Shown piece by piece: positions 18,266 through 19,003 of a stretch of DNA of 19,003 bases (the stretch's first letter is position 1; each line of letters opens with the position of its first letter). A program made the translations under genes and the position numbers. The notes under the pieces are model-generated. The model was not told where the DNA came from. It worked only from the letters and a program-made list of their open reading frames with translations, and ran no database searches. The stretch covers positions 144,306-163,308 of the forward strand of contig NW_003140812.1 of assembly GCF_000003605.2 (NCBI RefSeq). Direction: 5' to 3'. Origin of the DNA: Saccoglossus kowalevskii (Eukaryota > Hemichordata > Enteropneusta > Harrimaniidae).

Positions 18266-18693
18266 ATATTATTTTGCATCAACCATTTGAATCACTTACA
18301 TAAAACTATAAAAAATGAATATTAACTATCAAAATATTTTACATTGTAGTTTTGGTTCTCTCTTAGTCTTTATGCTGTTATTTTAAATACAGTATGTTTG
18401 CTTTATCAAAAGTGCATCTCAATAAAAGTAACCAAAAAAGGCATTTGATGTATACTTAATCATTAAAATATTACATATTTATTATAATATTATTTTGCAT
18501 CAACAGTTTGAATCTCTTCCATAAAACTATAAAAATTAATAATAACCATCACAAAGTATTTTACATTGTAGTTGGTTCTCTTAGTTCTCATGCTGTTATC
18601 TTAAATACTATTTTTGCTTTATTAGAAGTGCGTCTCAATAAAACCAAAAAATGCATTTATTTTATACTTAATCATTAAAATGTTACATATTTT
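18266..18693. repeat. Diverged 221-bp tandem duplication
   Basis: ATATTATTTTGCATCAAC at 18266 recurs at 18487, and the similarity runs through CATAAAACTATAAAAA, TTTTACATTGTAGTT, GCATCTCAATAAAA/GCGTCTCAATAAAA and ATTAAAATRTTACATATTT. Many substitutions and small indels separate the units (about 18266-18481 and 18487-18693). The sequence after unit 2, and the unit end itself, also match a fragment near 6510-6615, so this is a dispersed repeat family. Confidence 0.8.
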
Positions 18694-19003
18694 TACCACA
18701 TAAAAACCTCTGTAATTTATGTAAGTGCATACACCATTAAAAAAGCAAAAACGAAAAGTGGCTGGAAACGGCTATTTCAAGCTTATACTTATATGGATTG
18801 CTCATGTTTTAAAGTTTTCAGTCAGAAACAAGCCGCCGACTTTGCTGAAAAAAGGTTAAAGCCAAACTCTTTTTGGTACCATGCTTTTCTGAGTTGGTCA
18901 AAAACAATTACATGTACAATCCCTTACTCAAAGCAATGCATTTGGTTTAACCCAGATATCTTAATTAATAAGCAAACTATTTTCTAGAGGTTGGTACCAG
19001 AGT
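18694..19003. other. Intronic tail of the window
   Basis: The plus ORF at 18793-18987 (64 codons) has no family resemblance and ends at the TAG that could also be read as a 3' splice site (ATTTTCTAG at 18979-18987). If used, exon 3 of the MFSD13A-like gene would begin at 18988, but the 16 visible bases do not give a recognisable continuation. Confidence 0.35.

Noticed and set aside
18793-18987. Plus ORF of 64 codons as MFSD13A-like exon 3
   Set aside because: The expected helix-rich continuation is absent and no acceptor precedes a matching phase-2 frame.
1-19003. Complete mobile element with its own transposase or reverse transcriptase
   Set aside because: No catalytic motif of either type was seen on any frame. 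All elements found are short and non-coding.

Overview
The window looks like AT-rich nuclear DNA from an invertebrate animal. It contains no operons, no bacterial ribosome-binding sites and no long open reading frames. Instead it has short exons with consensus GT/AG splice sites, kilobase-scale introns, and many small non-autonomous transposable elements and microsatellites. Two elements carry tandem units of about 158 bp behind a GC-rich hairpin. This recalls the pearl/HINE-type elements described from molluscs, so a lophotrochozoan is my best guess. That is inference and does not identify a species.

Two protein-coding genes are supported, arranged head to head and both cut by the window edges. 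On the plus strand, the first coding exon (14443-14586) and second coding exon (17833-17912) encode the N-terminus of an MFSD13A/TMEM180-like major-facilitator membrane protein. The reading frame is preserved across a 3.2 kb intron. On the minus strand, a signal-peptide exon (13791-13857) joins in phase, across a 10.9 kb intron, to an exon at 2803-2918. The joined sequence resembles the start of an ADAM-family metalloprotease prodomain, closest in my judgement to ADAM17/ADAM10. The two ATGs are 585 bp apart. The interval between them is CpG-rich compared with the rest of the window and carries a palindromic CRE (TGACGTCA), which suggests a shared bidirectional promoter.

Layout: 1-2802 is intron 2 of the ADAM-like gene, with a foldback element and an unexplained 122-residue ORF. 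2803-2918 is its second exon. 2919-13790 is intron 1, which holds most of the mobile-element load: a hairpin-headed tandem-repeat element (7662-8290), a dimeric MITE (8684-9064), a 29-bp inverted-repeat structure (9154-9571), two same-orientation MITE copies (11260-11472 and 11791-12002), and between those two a small palindromic element with TTAA ends (11597-11701). The same intron holds a 52-nt candidate exon (9905-9956) and a 68-codon ORF (13190-13396), both uncertain. 13791-14586 is the paired gene starts and promoter. 14587-17832 is MFSD13A-like intron 1, with a second hairpin-headed element (15992-16495). 17913-19003 is the start of the next intron, including a diverged 221-bp tandem duplication.

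I found no RNA gene, CRISPR array or convincing new biological system. The most useful leads are the divergent promoter, the phase-compatible alternative exon, and the clustered small elements.
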